A DNA stretch of 64,000 bases from Lacinutrix neustonica (GTDB lineage: Bacteria > Bacteroidota > Bacteroidia > Flavobacteriales > Flavobacteriaceae), in assembly GCF_026625145.1 (NCBI RefSeq), contig NZ_CP113088.1, positions 2,273,501 through 2,337,500 on the forward strand, written 5' to 3'. The notes below the pieces were generated by a model. It saw only the letters and a list, made by a program, of their open reading frames with translations. It ran no database searches and was not told the DNA's origin. Position 1 is the stretch's first letter, and every line of letters starts with the position of its first letter. Shown one piece after another: positions 52,015 through 60,183 of this stretch. A program made the position numbers and the translations under genes.

Positions 52015-53724
52015 ATGGCTTTTAAAAATAAATCAGCATTTCTATTTTTAGCTATTTTATTCGTAATAGTTGCATCTTGTAAAAAGGAGGATCTTTTTAA
52101 GGAAGAAAACCAACACTATCGAGATCAAATAAAAAAAACGATTTACAATAATCCTAATAAAGCAATAACGCTATCTGATAGTTTTCTAATAAAAAGTAAA
52201 TCAATAAATAATGTTGAAGGGATAATTTTATCTAACACATACAAAGCAGTAGCATACGATGTATTAAATATTCTTGATAGTACGATTCATTACTATAAAA
52301 AGACATTAAAAAGCATCGATAATCCAATCGATATTATTCAATATAAATATAGTATTGCACGTATTTATGAAAGGCAATACAAATACCAAAACGCATTAGA
52401 TATATACATAGAAGCCTTAATACTCGCTAAAAAGAAAAATTTTATTAGTGTTATAGAAGTCTTACGTTCTGCCATAAAAGAAATCGAGTATATATTGCTA
52501 GACAATGAAAAAGCACTTCATCTTTATTTAGTTAGATATAATGAGACCAAAGGAAAGATAGGTAACACAGACTTGAAATTTAATCGTAAAAATTTAATAC
52601 AAGCTTATTTAAAAGCGAATAAAATAGACGCGGCTTTTAATTTGATTAAAGAAGGCATCCTTGAAGCCGATGATAATAAGAATCTAGAATTTCAGTATTA
52701 CCTATATGAATTAGAGGCTAGGGCTTACATTAAAAAACAAGAATTACTTTTGGCAATTAATTCTATACATGAAGCTACAAAAAAAGCAATACTATTAGGC
52801 AATATTGGTTTTCAAAACGAAGCAAAATATACAACTGCAGTAATAAAAGGAAAACAAGGAAAGTATGATGAGCAAATTGAATTATTAAAAAGTATAATAG
52901 AAAAAACAGCTAAAAATAAGACAGCGCAACTGACAAAATATTATAAACTATTAGCAGAAGCATATAAATCTTTAGGAGAAAATGATCTACATATAAATTA
53001 TAGAGACAAATATGATGCTGGATATTCAAAAATTTCTAAAGAGAAATCCAAAATAATAAGTAACATTCATAAGGTTTTTCTTGAAGAAGAAAAGCAAGAG
53101 ACAAAGCAACAAATACTAAAAAAATGGTATTGGGTTACTGCTTTTATAGTATTATTTTGTGTTTCTACTTTTGTTTATTTACGAAATAAGAAGACACAAA
53201 AAAGAAATAAAAAACTGTTTAATGAGTTGATGCTAAAAGTTGATGCCTACGAAAAAGAAAACGTCCCAGTAGTAGAAAACACAAAAAGCAAGATAAAAGG
53301 TGATGAGGTTAATAGTGTTGCTCATGAAGCACTTGATGAAGAAACATCCTCAATTTATATTATTGACGATGAAAAGGTTAATGAGATATTGGTAAAACTT
53401 AAAAACCTGGAAGACCAGCAGTATTTCTTGCGTCAGGATTGCACTTTACACAACATGGCAAAACGATTAAAGACCAATACGTCTTACCTCTCCAAAGTCG
53501 TTAATAACCATTTAAATAAAACATTTAGCACCTACATTAATGAGCTAAGAATTAACTACGCTATTATAGAATTAAAAAAGAACAAACAGCTACGCGCGTA
53601 TTCTACTAAAGCCATTGCTCAAGAATTAGGCTATAAAAAAGCGAATTCTTTTTCTAAATATTTTAAAGAAGCCACAGGTATTACTCCTGCAGTCTATATT
53701 AAGAATATAAAAGAGTTGTCTTAA
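52015..53724 (+). CDS. Module 2 regulator: TPR sensor with membrane helix and AraC-type HTH
   Basis: 569 residues, paralogous to regulators 1 and 3. The N-terminal signal ends IVASC, a lipobox, so the N-terminus may be lipid-anchored. TPR-like repeats fill residues about 50-330 (HYYKKTLKSIDNP, YKYQNALDIYIEALILAKK). The membrane helix is WVTAFIVLFCVSTFVYL (about 368-384). The AraC-type domain holds LHNMAKRLKTNTSYLSKVVN and IAQELGYKKANSFSKYFKEA. It sits between the divergent precursors at 51424/51646 and array 2. Which DNA site it binds is not known; the element at 53797 is a candidate. Confidence 0.85.
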   Translation: MAFKNKSAFLFLAILFVIVASCKKEDLFKEENQHYRDQIKKTIYNNPNKAITLSDSFLIKSKSINNVEGIILSNTYKAVAYDVLNILDSTIHYYKKTLKSIDNPIDIIQYKYSIARIYERQYKYQNALDIYIEALILAKKKNFISVIEVLRSAIKEIEYILLDNEKALHLYLVRYNETKGKIGNTDLKFNRKNLIQAYLKANKIDAAFNLIKEGILEADDNKNLEFQYYLYELEARAYIKKQELLLAINSIHEATKKAILLGNIGFQNEAKYTTAVIKGKQGKYDEQIELLKSIIEKTAKNKTAQLTKYYKLLAEAYKSLGENDLHINYRDKYDAGYSKISKEKSKIISNIHKVFLEEEKQETKQQILKKWYWVTAFIVLFCVSTFVYLRNKKTQKRNKKLFNELMLKVDAYEKENVPVVENTKSKIKGDEVNSVAHEALDEETSSIYIIDDEKVNEILVKLKNLEDQQYFLRQDCTLHNMAKRLKTNTSYLSKVVNNHLNKTFSTYINELRINYAIIELKKNKQLRAYSTKAIAQELGYKKANSFSKYFKEATGITPAVYIKNIKELS

Positions 53725-53774
53725 AACCAACTATAACCAACTAAAAAACAGCAACTTGCTGTTTTTTTTTGCTT

Positions 53775-53794
53775 GTCGTTTTTATAAAAATGAC
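53775..53794. promoter_or_regulatory. Imperfect 20-bp palindrome upstream of array 2
   Basis: GTCGTTTTTATAAAAATGAC, self-complementary except one pair, just before the array 2 promoter-like element. It resembles the palindromes at 47964 and 49794. Confidence 0.35.
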
Positions 53795-53796
53795 AG

Positions 53797-53837
53797 GTCT
53801 TCACTTGCACACTCCTTTTTTTTAAAATTACTTTGAC
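53797..53837 (+). promoter_or_regulatory. Array 2 promoter-like element (TTG-N20-TTACTTTG)
   Basis: TTG at 53805-53807 and TTACTTTG at 53828-53835. The block is identical to the array 1 element in 38 of 41 positions. It lies 164 bases before the first precursor of array 2. Confidence 0.65.
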
Positions 53838-54000
53838 TCATCAAAACATTGATAACTGCTTGATTTTTAGTTTATAAAAATAGTGATTTAGGGACTTTCT
53901 ACATCATAGCGGTTTTTAAAAAGAGTAAACAAGACACTGATTTTTCAAAAAAACATCATATACAATCATATAATTAGCAATAACAAAAACAACACTATTT

Positions 54001-54198
54001 ATGAAAACACAAAATAAAAACAAACTAGAATTTAGTAAAAGCACAATATCTGAGCTTAATGACAAAAAATTAAAAGAAATTAATGGAGGAACAGCTAGTG
54101 GTCAAACAGATTTCTTTACTTCTGAGCCATGTATGGTTGCTGTATCTATAACTACTTCTTATAGAGATCCTTTTCAAGGAATAGGAGTGGGTAACTAA
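54001..54198 (+). CDS. GG-leader precursor peptide
   Basis: 65 residues. A consensus leader MKTQNKNKLEFSKSTISELN ends LKEINGG. Core TASGQTDFFTSEPCMVAVS continues with SITTSYRDPFQGIGVGN; one Cys, Thr/Ser-rich. First gene of array 2. Confidence 0.82.
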   Translation: MKTQNKNKLEFSKSTISELNDKKLKEINGGTASGQTDFFTSEPCMVAVSITTSYRDPFQGIGVGN

Positions 54199-54218
54199 TT
54201 TTAAAAAACAGAAACTTT

Positions 54219-54398
54219 ATGAAAAAACAAAACACTAAAAATCAGCTAAGCTTAGAAAAAAAGGATGTTGTAGAGCTAAATCATATTAGTCTAAACGAAA
54301 TAAAAGGGGGTACGACAGTCACTTCATTCCCAAATTTAACTACAATAATCAATTTTTCAAAAGATACTTTATGTACATCAGATAATCAACAACAATAA
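54219..54398 (+). CDS. GG-leader precursor peptide, LCTSD family
   Basis: 59 residues, start MKKQNTKNQL. Leader ends NEIKGG. Core begins TTVTSFPNLTTIIN and ends SKDTLCTSDNQQQ. The TLCTSD ending is shared with the corrected peptide at 61781. Confidence 0.78.
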   Translation: MKKQNTKNQLSLEKKDVVELNHISLNEIKGGTTVTSFPNLTTIINFSKDTLCTSDNQQQ

Positions 54399-54415
54399 TA
54401 ACAAAACAAAATATT

Positions 54416-54589
54416 ATGAAAACACAAAATGTGAACAAACTAGAATTTAGTACAAGCACAATATCTGAGCTTAATAACAATAAGTTAAAAGAAATAAAGG
54501 GAGGTACGCATACTTCACTCCCAAGTGATATTAGATGCACTTTTTTAGTTACAAGTAGTGGTGGTACAAATTACACAATAAGAAAGTAA
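54416..54589 (+). CDS. GG-leader precursor peptide
   Basis: 57 residues. Leader MKTQNVNKLEFSTSTISELN ends KEIKGG. Core THTSLPSDIRCTFLVTSSGG continues with TNYTIRK; one Cys. Confidence 0.78.
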   Translation: MKTQNVNKLEFSTSTISELNNNKLKEIKGGTHTSLPSDIRCTFLVTSSGGTNYTIRK

Positions 54590-54601
54590 TAAAAATAAAT
54601 T

Positions 54602-54748
54602 ATGAAAACACAACACAAGAAACTGGCATTTAAAACAAAAGCAATAGTTGAACTCCAAAACGATGATTTACATTCTATAAATGGGGGAACAGCTACAACA
54701 GTTATAGTAGGACCAACAAGCCTTTTTACCAGATTAATTACTAAGTAA
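54602..54748 (+). CDS. GG-leader precursor peptide without Cys
   Basis: 48 residues. Leader ends LHSINGG. Core TATTVIVGPTSLFTRLITK is Thr-rich, Cys-free and cationic at the end. Confidence 0.76.
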   Translation: MKTQHKKLAFKTKAIVELQNDDLHSINGGTATTVIVGPTSLFTRLITK

Positions 54749-54764
54749 AACGAAATAATATTTT

Positions 54765-54956
54765 ATGAAAACACAAAACAATAAGCAATTATCTGTGCGT
54801 AAGCATTCAATAGTAGAATTAAATAATCTTCAATTAGTGCAGGTTAACGGGGGCACAGTATCAATTACGACATATTTTTCTCCGCCTTATATAGATGAAG
54901 CTATAAGACAATCTTCATTACCATGCCAGGATAACATATTTCAGGATGGTTTTTAA
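54765..54956 (+). CDS. GG-leader precursor peptide with IFxDGF tail
   Basis: 63 residues. Leader ends LVQVNGG. The core has one Cys and ends SLPCQDNIFQDGF. The C-terminal IFxDGF is shared with the peptide at 56146. Confidence 0.8.
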   Translation: MKTQNNKQLSVRKHSIVELNNLQLVQVNGGTVSITTYFSPPYIDEAIRQSSLPCQDNIFQDGF

Positions 54957-54996
54957 GGGTTATTTATTTTTAAATGAATTTAATATTTAAACAATT

Positions 54997-55150
54997 ATGA
55001 AAACACAAAACAACAACACATTAGATTTTAAAAAAAAGGTTATTGTAGAATTAAATAACGACGACTTAAATCAGGTAAAAGGCGGGTCGACAGAGATCTG
55101 TTCTAAAGATTCTCGGAATTGGCTGTTTAATGGCTTATTTAACTTTTTAA
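54997..55150 (+). CDS. GG-leader precursor peptide, frame broken at the CCNGA motif
   Basis: Leader MKTQNNNTLDFKKKVIVELN ends NQVKGG. As printed TCTCGG at about 55111-55116 shifts the frame and the peptide runs into the next gene. TCTGG instead gives core STEICSKDSGIGCLMAYLTF with two Cys and a stop at 55148-55150, ten bases before the next start, in line with its neighbours. Confidence 0.72.
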
Positions 55151-55159
55151 TTACAAATT

Positions 55160-55330
55160 ATGAAAACACAAAATAAAAACAAATTAGACTTAAGAAAGCA
55201 AAGTTTAGTAGAATTAAATGACACACAATTACATGACGTAAATGGCGGAACATCACCAATATTTATTATGTCTTCTTCAGTCTGTTTGCGAGTAACAACA
55301 AGGGTCATTTCAGTAATAATAACAAATTAA
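55160..55330 (+). CDS. GG-leader precursor peptide
   Basis: 56 residues. Leader ends HDVNGG. Core TSPIFIMSSSVCLRVTTRVI then SVIITN; one Cys, beta-prone, with many Ser/Thr. Confidence 0.78.
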   Translation: MKTQNKNKLDLRKQSLVELNDTQLHDVNGGTSPIFIMSSSVCLRVTTRVISVIITN

Positions 55331-55341
55331 AAACACAAATT

Positions 55342-55482
55342 ATGAAAACACAAAACAAGAACACGTTAGATTTTACAAAAAAAATAATTGTAGAATTAAC
55401 CACATTAGAGTCAATCGCTATTTATGGAGGAGCAACGACTTACATCTGCTCTGCATGCATTCCAACATTAGATACTAAATAA
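55342..55482 (+). CDS. GG-leader precursor peptide with CxxC core
   Basis: 46 residues. The leader has LTTLESIAIYGG instead of the LN-D form. Core ATTYICSACIPTLDTK has a CSAC pair. Confidence 0.76.
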   Translation: MKTQNKNTLDFTKKIIVELTTLESIAIYGGATTYICSACIPTLDTK

Positions 55483-55627
55483 TATGTATTAGGTAGTTTT
55501 TAAAACCTATTAGTTAAAGACAGCGACTTTTTCGTTAATAATGAATATTACTAATATAGGGTTTAATTGTTATTCTTTTATTATGGCAACCTTTACCATT
55601 AAAAAACAAAGGATTTAATAATTATTT

Positions 55628-55846
55628 AAAACACAAAATTTAAACACAACATTAGGGTTTAAAAAAACCGCTGTATTAGAATTAAACGATGCTCAGTTAC
55701 AAGACATAAAAGGAGGTACAACGCCTTTAGTCGTATCTTCAATGGGCTGTGTAAACGTAGCTGCGATGATGTCATCTGCTGGCTGTGGTGCTGTTGGAGC
55801 AGCTATAACAGGTGCAATTGCCGGCGCTACAATTGCAACTAATTAA
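55628..55846 (+). pseudogene. GG-leader precursor lacking a start codon, Gly/Ala-rich core
   Basis: From 55628 the frame reads KTQNLNTTLGFKKTAVLELN and LQDIKGG, a normal leader, but the expected ATG is replaced by TTT and an in-frame stop lies just upstream. The core is about 44 residues with two Cys and a Gly/Ala-rich hydrophobic end (GCGAVGAAITGAIAGATIAT), the most class-II-bacteriocin-like core here. Either start-codon loss or a local sequence error. Confidence 0.6.
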
Positions 55847-55860
55847 TATATATATACATT

Positions 55861-56058
55861 ATGAAAAAACAAGAATCAAACAAATTAGATTTTACAAAAA
55901 AAAGTATAGTAGAACTAAACGAAGGACAATTAATGGAGGTCGATGGTGGGACTTCTCCTATTTGTATCATAGCTATTGCATCATCAGTGAAGTGCGTAGG
56001 AATAGGTGTTGCTAGTATAGCTCTTAGTTATAATATAACTAGAGATCAACAGAAATAG
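55861..56058 (+). CDS. GG-leader precursor peptide, hydrophobic core
   Basis: 65 residues, start MKKQESNKLDFTKK. Leader ends MEVDGG. Core TSPICIIAIASSVKCVGIGV continues with ASIALSYNITRDQQK; two Cys about ten residues apart in a hydrophobic helix-like stretch. Confidence 0.78.
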   Translation: MKKQESNKLDFTKKSIVELNEGQLMEVDGGTSPICIIAIASSVKCVGIGVASIALSYNITRDQQK

Positions 56059-56145
56059 AGTCCATGAGTCTGAATTTTATAACGTTTTGATCTATACTAT
56101 CACAAATCAAAATACGATACAAGTTAAATTTTCAAAACACAAATT

Positions 56146-56343
56146 ATGAAAACACAAAACACAAATAAATTAGAATTTATTAAAAGAGATTTACTAGAGT
56201 TGAACGATAGTCAGTTACTTGATGTAAATGGAGGAAGCACACCAACTACTTTGTTTTGCTCGATAATAATAGTATCAATTATAACAACTATTCCAGGAGA
56301 CCAAGGTCCAACGGGTGATGTTATTTTCGAAGATGGGTTTTAG
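56146..56343 (+). CDS. GG-leader precursor peptide with IFxDGF tail
   Basis: 65 residues. Leader MKTQNTNKLEFIKRDLLELN ends LDVNGG. The core holds one Cys and a Ile/Thr-rich stretch, then GDQGPTGDVIFEDGF. Last gene of array 2. Confidence 0.8.
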   Translation: MKTQNTNKLEFIKRDLLELNDSQLLDVNGGSTPTTLFCSIIIVSIITTIPGDQGPTGDVIFEDGF

Positions 56344-56375
56344 TAAAATTTAATAAACGTTAACTAATAACAACA

Positions 56376-56406
56376 AAAAACCCAACGCATAGCGTTGGGT
56401 TTTTTA
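56376..56406 (+). terminator. Terminator closing array 2
   Basis: AAAAAACCCAACGC, loop ATA, GCGTTGGGTTTTTT, almost identical to the array 1 terminator. It also faces the convergent tatA gene. Confidence 0.92.
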
Positions 56407-56428
56407 TTATTATCTTGTGACAAAGAAA

Positions 56429-56613
56429 CTATTTCTCTTTAACGTTTTCTTCGTCTTCCTCTTTACTAGCATCCTTAAATTCCTTTATGCCGCTTCCTAA
56501 TCCGCGCATTAATTCGGGATTTTTTTGCCTCCAAATAAGAGTAGTATTAACACCACGATGACTGCAATTTGCCAAGGTCCAATCATTCCTAAAAATATAC
56601 TTACTGAAATCAT
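56429..56613 (-). CDS. tatA: Sec-independent (Tat) translocase subunit TatA/E
   Basis: Start ATG at 56613: MISVSIFLGMIGPWQIAVIV, a membrane helix, then FGGKKIPELMRGLGSGIKEF, the amphipathic helix of TatA, and an acidic/basic tail. It forms the Tat protein-conducting pore. A deletion at about 56514-56517 (TTCGG for TTCNGG, coding strand CCNGA) breaks the frame between the membrane and amphipathic helices. A housekeeping gene between arrays 2 and 3. Confidence 0.85.
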
Positions 56614-57305
56614 AATAGATAGATTTAAAGTGCAAAGTTACTAATTAAAGTGTTTAAAATGCGTTAAAAAAGTAATTTCCTTTAAATGCTTTAATTAGTA
56701 AGTTTATACGCCTTAGAGTGCCCAATACACAAAATTAATTTTCATTAACATTGCTATAAATCGTGGTCTCAGAAGTAATTATATGTTCTAGATAGTGAAT
56801 TGTCTTAGTAACACTTTCATTGCCGCTAAGAATTCAAATTACTGGTTTTTTTCTCAAAAAAAGGGCTGCTAGTGTTCAAGATTTCATAGCGCGCTACATT
56901 TAACTTCAGAGTAAACTTAGTTTTTTGATATATTTAAATAGAAATTAAGCAACCTATTTTTATAAAATTATTTAGTAGATTAATACGGACGGACCCTTAA
57001 CGTCGTAAAAGTCTAATAACTCACTTATATTTAATGCACTTTTCCGTGGTAATCCTATTTTGGTCAATAGGCTAAAAGAGAGATTCTTCAATAAATTGAA
57101 ATGGATTATAGCATATTTCGTTTGAAATCATAATTATTACCGCCGAGATAAAGCCATTCTCTGTCTACATGATTATTTGAAATAGACAAGAAGAAACGTG
57201 AAATTTAACGGGATATGGAGCTTTCGCTAGGTCAATTACTATAGAAACAATGTACTAAACACCTTCTTTTTAATTAATCTGAAGATTGATGTGATATTAA
57301 AAGAA
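56614..57305. other. Intergenic stretch without recognisable gene
   Basis: About 690 bases, AT-rich, no coding frame and no repeat I can support. It separates tatA from module 3. Confidence 0.5.
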
Positions 57306-57340
57306 AAGCGTGTAACACTTTAGTGTTACACGCTTTTCTT
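57306..57340 (-). terminator. Terminator for the minus-strand precursor of module 3
   Basis: A perfect hairpin AAAAGCGTGTAACAC ... GTGTTACACGCTTTT about 50 bases past the end of the 57387 precursor. Confidence 0.8.
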
Positions 57341-57386
57341 AAAGAGTATCATGGAAGCATCGGGTAAGCCCAATGTCTAAATCAAT

Positions 57387-57569
57387 CTATTCATTATTCA
57401 TTATTAGATTGTTTCCAAGACATAACCAAGTGGTTTCAATTGGAGGCATATGACTCTGTATGGCAATACTTGTTTCACCACCTCCTTTTATATTGTAAAG
57501 AGATACGTCGTTAAGTTCTGTAATGTTCTGCTTGTTAAATGTCAATTTTTTGTTTGCTTGAGTTTTCAT
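57387..57569 (-). CDS. GG-leader precursor peptide, divergent to regulator 3
   Basis: 60 residues. Leader MKTQANKKLTFNKQNITELN ends YNIKGG. Core GETSIAIQSHMPPIETTWLC then LGNNLIMNNE; one Cys. It starts 214 bases from regulator 3, on the opposite strand. Confidence 0.78.
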   Translation of the reverse strand: MKTQANKKLTFNKQNITELNDVSLYNIKGGGETSIAIQSHMPPIETTWLCLGNNLIMNNE

Positions 57570-57782
57570 ACTTAAAAGGTTTATTTATAGATTAATTAAT
57601 TGTCTCTAACAAATATGGCTATTAATTCTTATTACCCCAAAAATAATAAGCTGCGATTTATAAAAAAAAAGAATTGCTTTATTGTTTTAACGCTATAAAA
57701 ATCAGTGCTTTACGTAGATTTATGAATTAAAAAAAAAAACGTAATTTTACAATTGAAATTTAGTCCATAGATCCCCTCGCTA

Positions 57783-59585
57783 ATGAAAAGTAAATTGTTT
57801 TTCTTCATTTTTTCCTTGTTATTTTTTAGTCACCCTATATTTTGCCAAGAGAGTACGGCGTCCACAGGGGATTCAATAAAAAAATACATTTATAACAATC
57901 GAGAAAAAGCAATTGTTTTCAGTCATAAATTTCTCAAATTAAATAAGGCTAGTAATAATACAGAAAATATAATATTGGCGTATTCTGTTTTGGCCTTTTC
58001 TCACGAGTCAATGAATCAAATTGACAGTACTCTTTATTATTATTATAAGAAGTTAAGCTTGGTTGATAAGCCGATAGACATTATCAAAAACAAGTATTTT
58101 ATTGCTCGAATATATGATAACAATTACGATTACAACGAAGCCTTAAGGCAGTATAGCCAAATTATTGATTTAGCAAAGAAAGAGAAAAATGACACTGTTG
58201 TAGAGGATATGAAATTTTCAATTGAGCTGCTAAAAACGAAAGTGGGACTTAATAGAGATGGCCTCTCTAAAGAGGCGTTTAATTATTTAAAAGAGACCTA
58301 CCTTAAGCAGAAAAACAGTAATAACATAATACTTCTTAGATATAATAGGAAAAGTCTTATTGAAGTGTATTTAAATGAAAATGATATTACCGAAGCGATT
58401 CGGCTAATAAATGAGGGAATAGAGGAGGCCAATCATAAGAAAAATGTGCTTTTTCTCTATTATATGTATGATTATAGATCAAAAAGCTACTTAAAATTAA
58501 AAGACTTAAATAGCGCGGAAAAGGATGCTAATTTAGCCATGGAGTATGCTTTACAGCTTAAAAATGAGGTGTTCAAAAATGAAATTAACTACAGGTTAGC
58601 TGATATTGCTTTTGAAAAGAAACAATATAAGGAAGCGCTTAACAATTTAAAAAAGATACTTAATAATAAAAAAAGCAGTAAATCTGCACTTCAATCTTCG
58701 AAATACTATAAGTTAACAGCGAATGTTTATAAAAATTTAGACAGTATTCGGCTATCCAATACATTCTACTCTCAATATATGGATGCAAGAGAGAAAGCGA
58801 CTCAAGAATATTTATCTGCCATTCAAAGTATTCACGATATCACACTCAAAGAAGAGCTTTCAGATATTCAAAACACCTATGAAGAAGAGCTTTTGGGAGA
58901 AATTTCTGAAAAAGAGAAATATAAAAAAACCAAATGGTTGTGGGTTTTTATTAGTGCAATACTCTTATTGTTTATGGTTGGGGTATTCATGTTCTATAGA
59001 CAGAAAGCCATTAAGAATCAAAGTCGTTTTGAAGATTTAATGATAAAAATTCGAGCTTTCGAACAGCGAAAGGCTGAAGAAAACAAACCTGTTTTAGAGC
59101 ATAAGAAGCAGATAGAACCGGTGTTAGAAGAAGAACCTATAGAATCACGTCAAGTCCTAGAAAACACGGAAGTAAAAGCGCTATCTTCCTCGCCAAAGGC
59201 TGAGGAAGCAGAAGCGACGTACGTTATCGATGATAAAAAAGTAGAAGAAATACTTATTAAACTTCAAAAACTTGAAGAGAAACAATATTACTTGCGCCAG
59301 GATTGTACATTACATAATATGGCCAAAAAACTTAAAACCAATACATCTTACCTTTCGAAAATAATAAACACACACTTAGATAAATCTTTTAGTACATATA
59401 TAAACGAACTTCGAATCAATTACGCGATTCTCGAGTTAAAAAATAACAAGCGATTACGTTCGTATTCTGTTAAAGGTATTGCGGGAGAAATGGGATATAA
59501 AAATGCAGATGCTTTTTCAAGATATTTTAGAGACGCTACAGGGATTACCCCATCTGTTTACATTAAAAAGATCCAAGAAATATAA
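57783..59585 (+). CDS. Module 3 regulator: TPR sensor with membrane helix and AraC-type HTH
   Basis: 600 residues, closest to regulator 2 in its C-terminus. Signal peptide ending PIFCQ, then TPR-like repeats (STLYYYYKKLSLVDKP, YDYNEALRQYSQIIDLAKK, DLNSAEKDANLAMEYALQL), the membrane helix WLWVFISAILLLFMVGVFMF (about 382-401), a charged Glu-rich linker about 50 residues longer than in regulator 1, and the AraC-type domain (LHNMAKKLKTNTSYLSKIIN ... IAGEMGYKNADAFSRYFRDA). It faces the largest array. Confidence 0.85.
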   Translation: MKSKLFFFIFSLLFFSHPIFCQESTASTGDSIKKYIYNNREKAIVFSHKFLKLNKASNNTENIILAYSVLAFSHESMNQIDSTLYYYYKKLSLVDKPIDIIKNKYFIARIYDNNYDYNEALRQYSQIIDLAKKEKNDTVVEDMKFSIELLKTKVGLNRDGLSKEAFNYLKETYLKQKNSNNIILLRYNRKSLIEVYLNENDITEAIRLINEGIEEANHKKNVLFLYYMYDYRSKSYLKLKDLNSAEKDANLAMEYALQLKNEVFKNEINYRLADIAFEKKQYKEALNNLKKILNNKKSSKSALQSSKYYKLTANVYKNLDSIRLSNTFYSQYMDAREKATQEYLSAIQSIHDITLKEELSDIQNTYEEELLGEISEKEKYKKTKWLWVFISAILLLFMVGVFMFYRQKAIKNQSRFEDLMIKIRAFEQRKAEENKPVLEHKKQIEPVLEEEPIESRQVLENTEVKALSSSPKAEEAEATYVIDDKKVEEILIKLQKLEEKQYYLRQDCTLHNMAKKLKTNTSYLSKIINTHLDKSFSTYINELRINYAILELKNNKRLRSYSVKGIAGEMGYKNADAFSRYFRDATGITPSVYIKKIQEI

Positions 59586-59672
59586 AACATAGATTTTATT
59601 TCAACCTACTGATTTACAATTGTTTAATAAAAAAAAAGCACTGTTTTTTTTATAAATTGTTGGCTACTTCGT

Positions 59673-59703
59673 TTGGATGTTACTTTTATTTGAGATTACT
59701 TTG
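59673..59703 (+). promoter_or_regulatory. Array 3 promoter-like element (TTG-N20-TTACTTTG)
   Basis: TTG at 59673-59675 and TTACTTTG at 59696-59703, again 20 bases apart as in arrays 1 and 2, although the surrounding sequence has diverged. It is 339 bases before the first small gene of array 3; a weak hairpin (AACAG ... CTGTT, about 59769-59790) and nothing else is visible in between. Confidence 0.55.
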
Positions 59704-60041
59704 GGACAAGAAAGAGAACAGTTCTAATAATTTTACTCAAGCATTTTTAATTATTAGACATAAAAAAAACAGAGCTCTGTAAAGCCCTGTTAATTTTGAA
59801 AACACAAATTTTCATGTATTCCGTGTCCGTCAACATTGAATACTCTACAAATATATATTTTTTTTGTGTCATCACAAAGGATATTATATCTCAAGAGTAC
59901 TTCACTACACTTTTCGGAATACAAGATTAAAATAAGATTTAGCTTAAGGCTTAACCGCGCTTGAGTTGAAGAACTGATGAACGCTTCATTTTAGTTAGTA
60001 ATCAGTTCTTTACAATATTAGTTTAATTAAAATTTTGAAAA

Positions 60042-60164
60042 ATGAAAACTACACAAAGTAACACAGACTTGCATTTGGATGCGTTAGATTTTATTTCAAA
60101 CGAATTGTGTCAAGAATTTGACAATGTCTTTCATTCATTAGATGACGCTATCGTAATTGATTAA
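60042..60164 (+). CDS. Small acidic peptide without GG site
   Basis: 40 residues: MKTTQSNTDLHLDALDFISN then ELCQEFDNVFHSLDDAIVID. It shares the MKTxQ opening but lacks the LN-D and GG elements and is strongly acidic, with one Cys. First in array 3. It may be a different kind of peptide or a helper. Confidence 0.5.
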   Translation: MKTTQSNTDLHLDALDFISNELCQEFDNVFHSLDDAIVID

Positions 60165-60183
60165 TCGTATTTAACAACGCCTT

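Noticed and set aside
55812..56015. Open frame overlapping two precursor genes
   Set aside because: It is a different frame of the 55628 and 55861 precursors, which have the family leader; its own translation is Arg/Lys/Tyr-rich nonsense.
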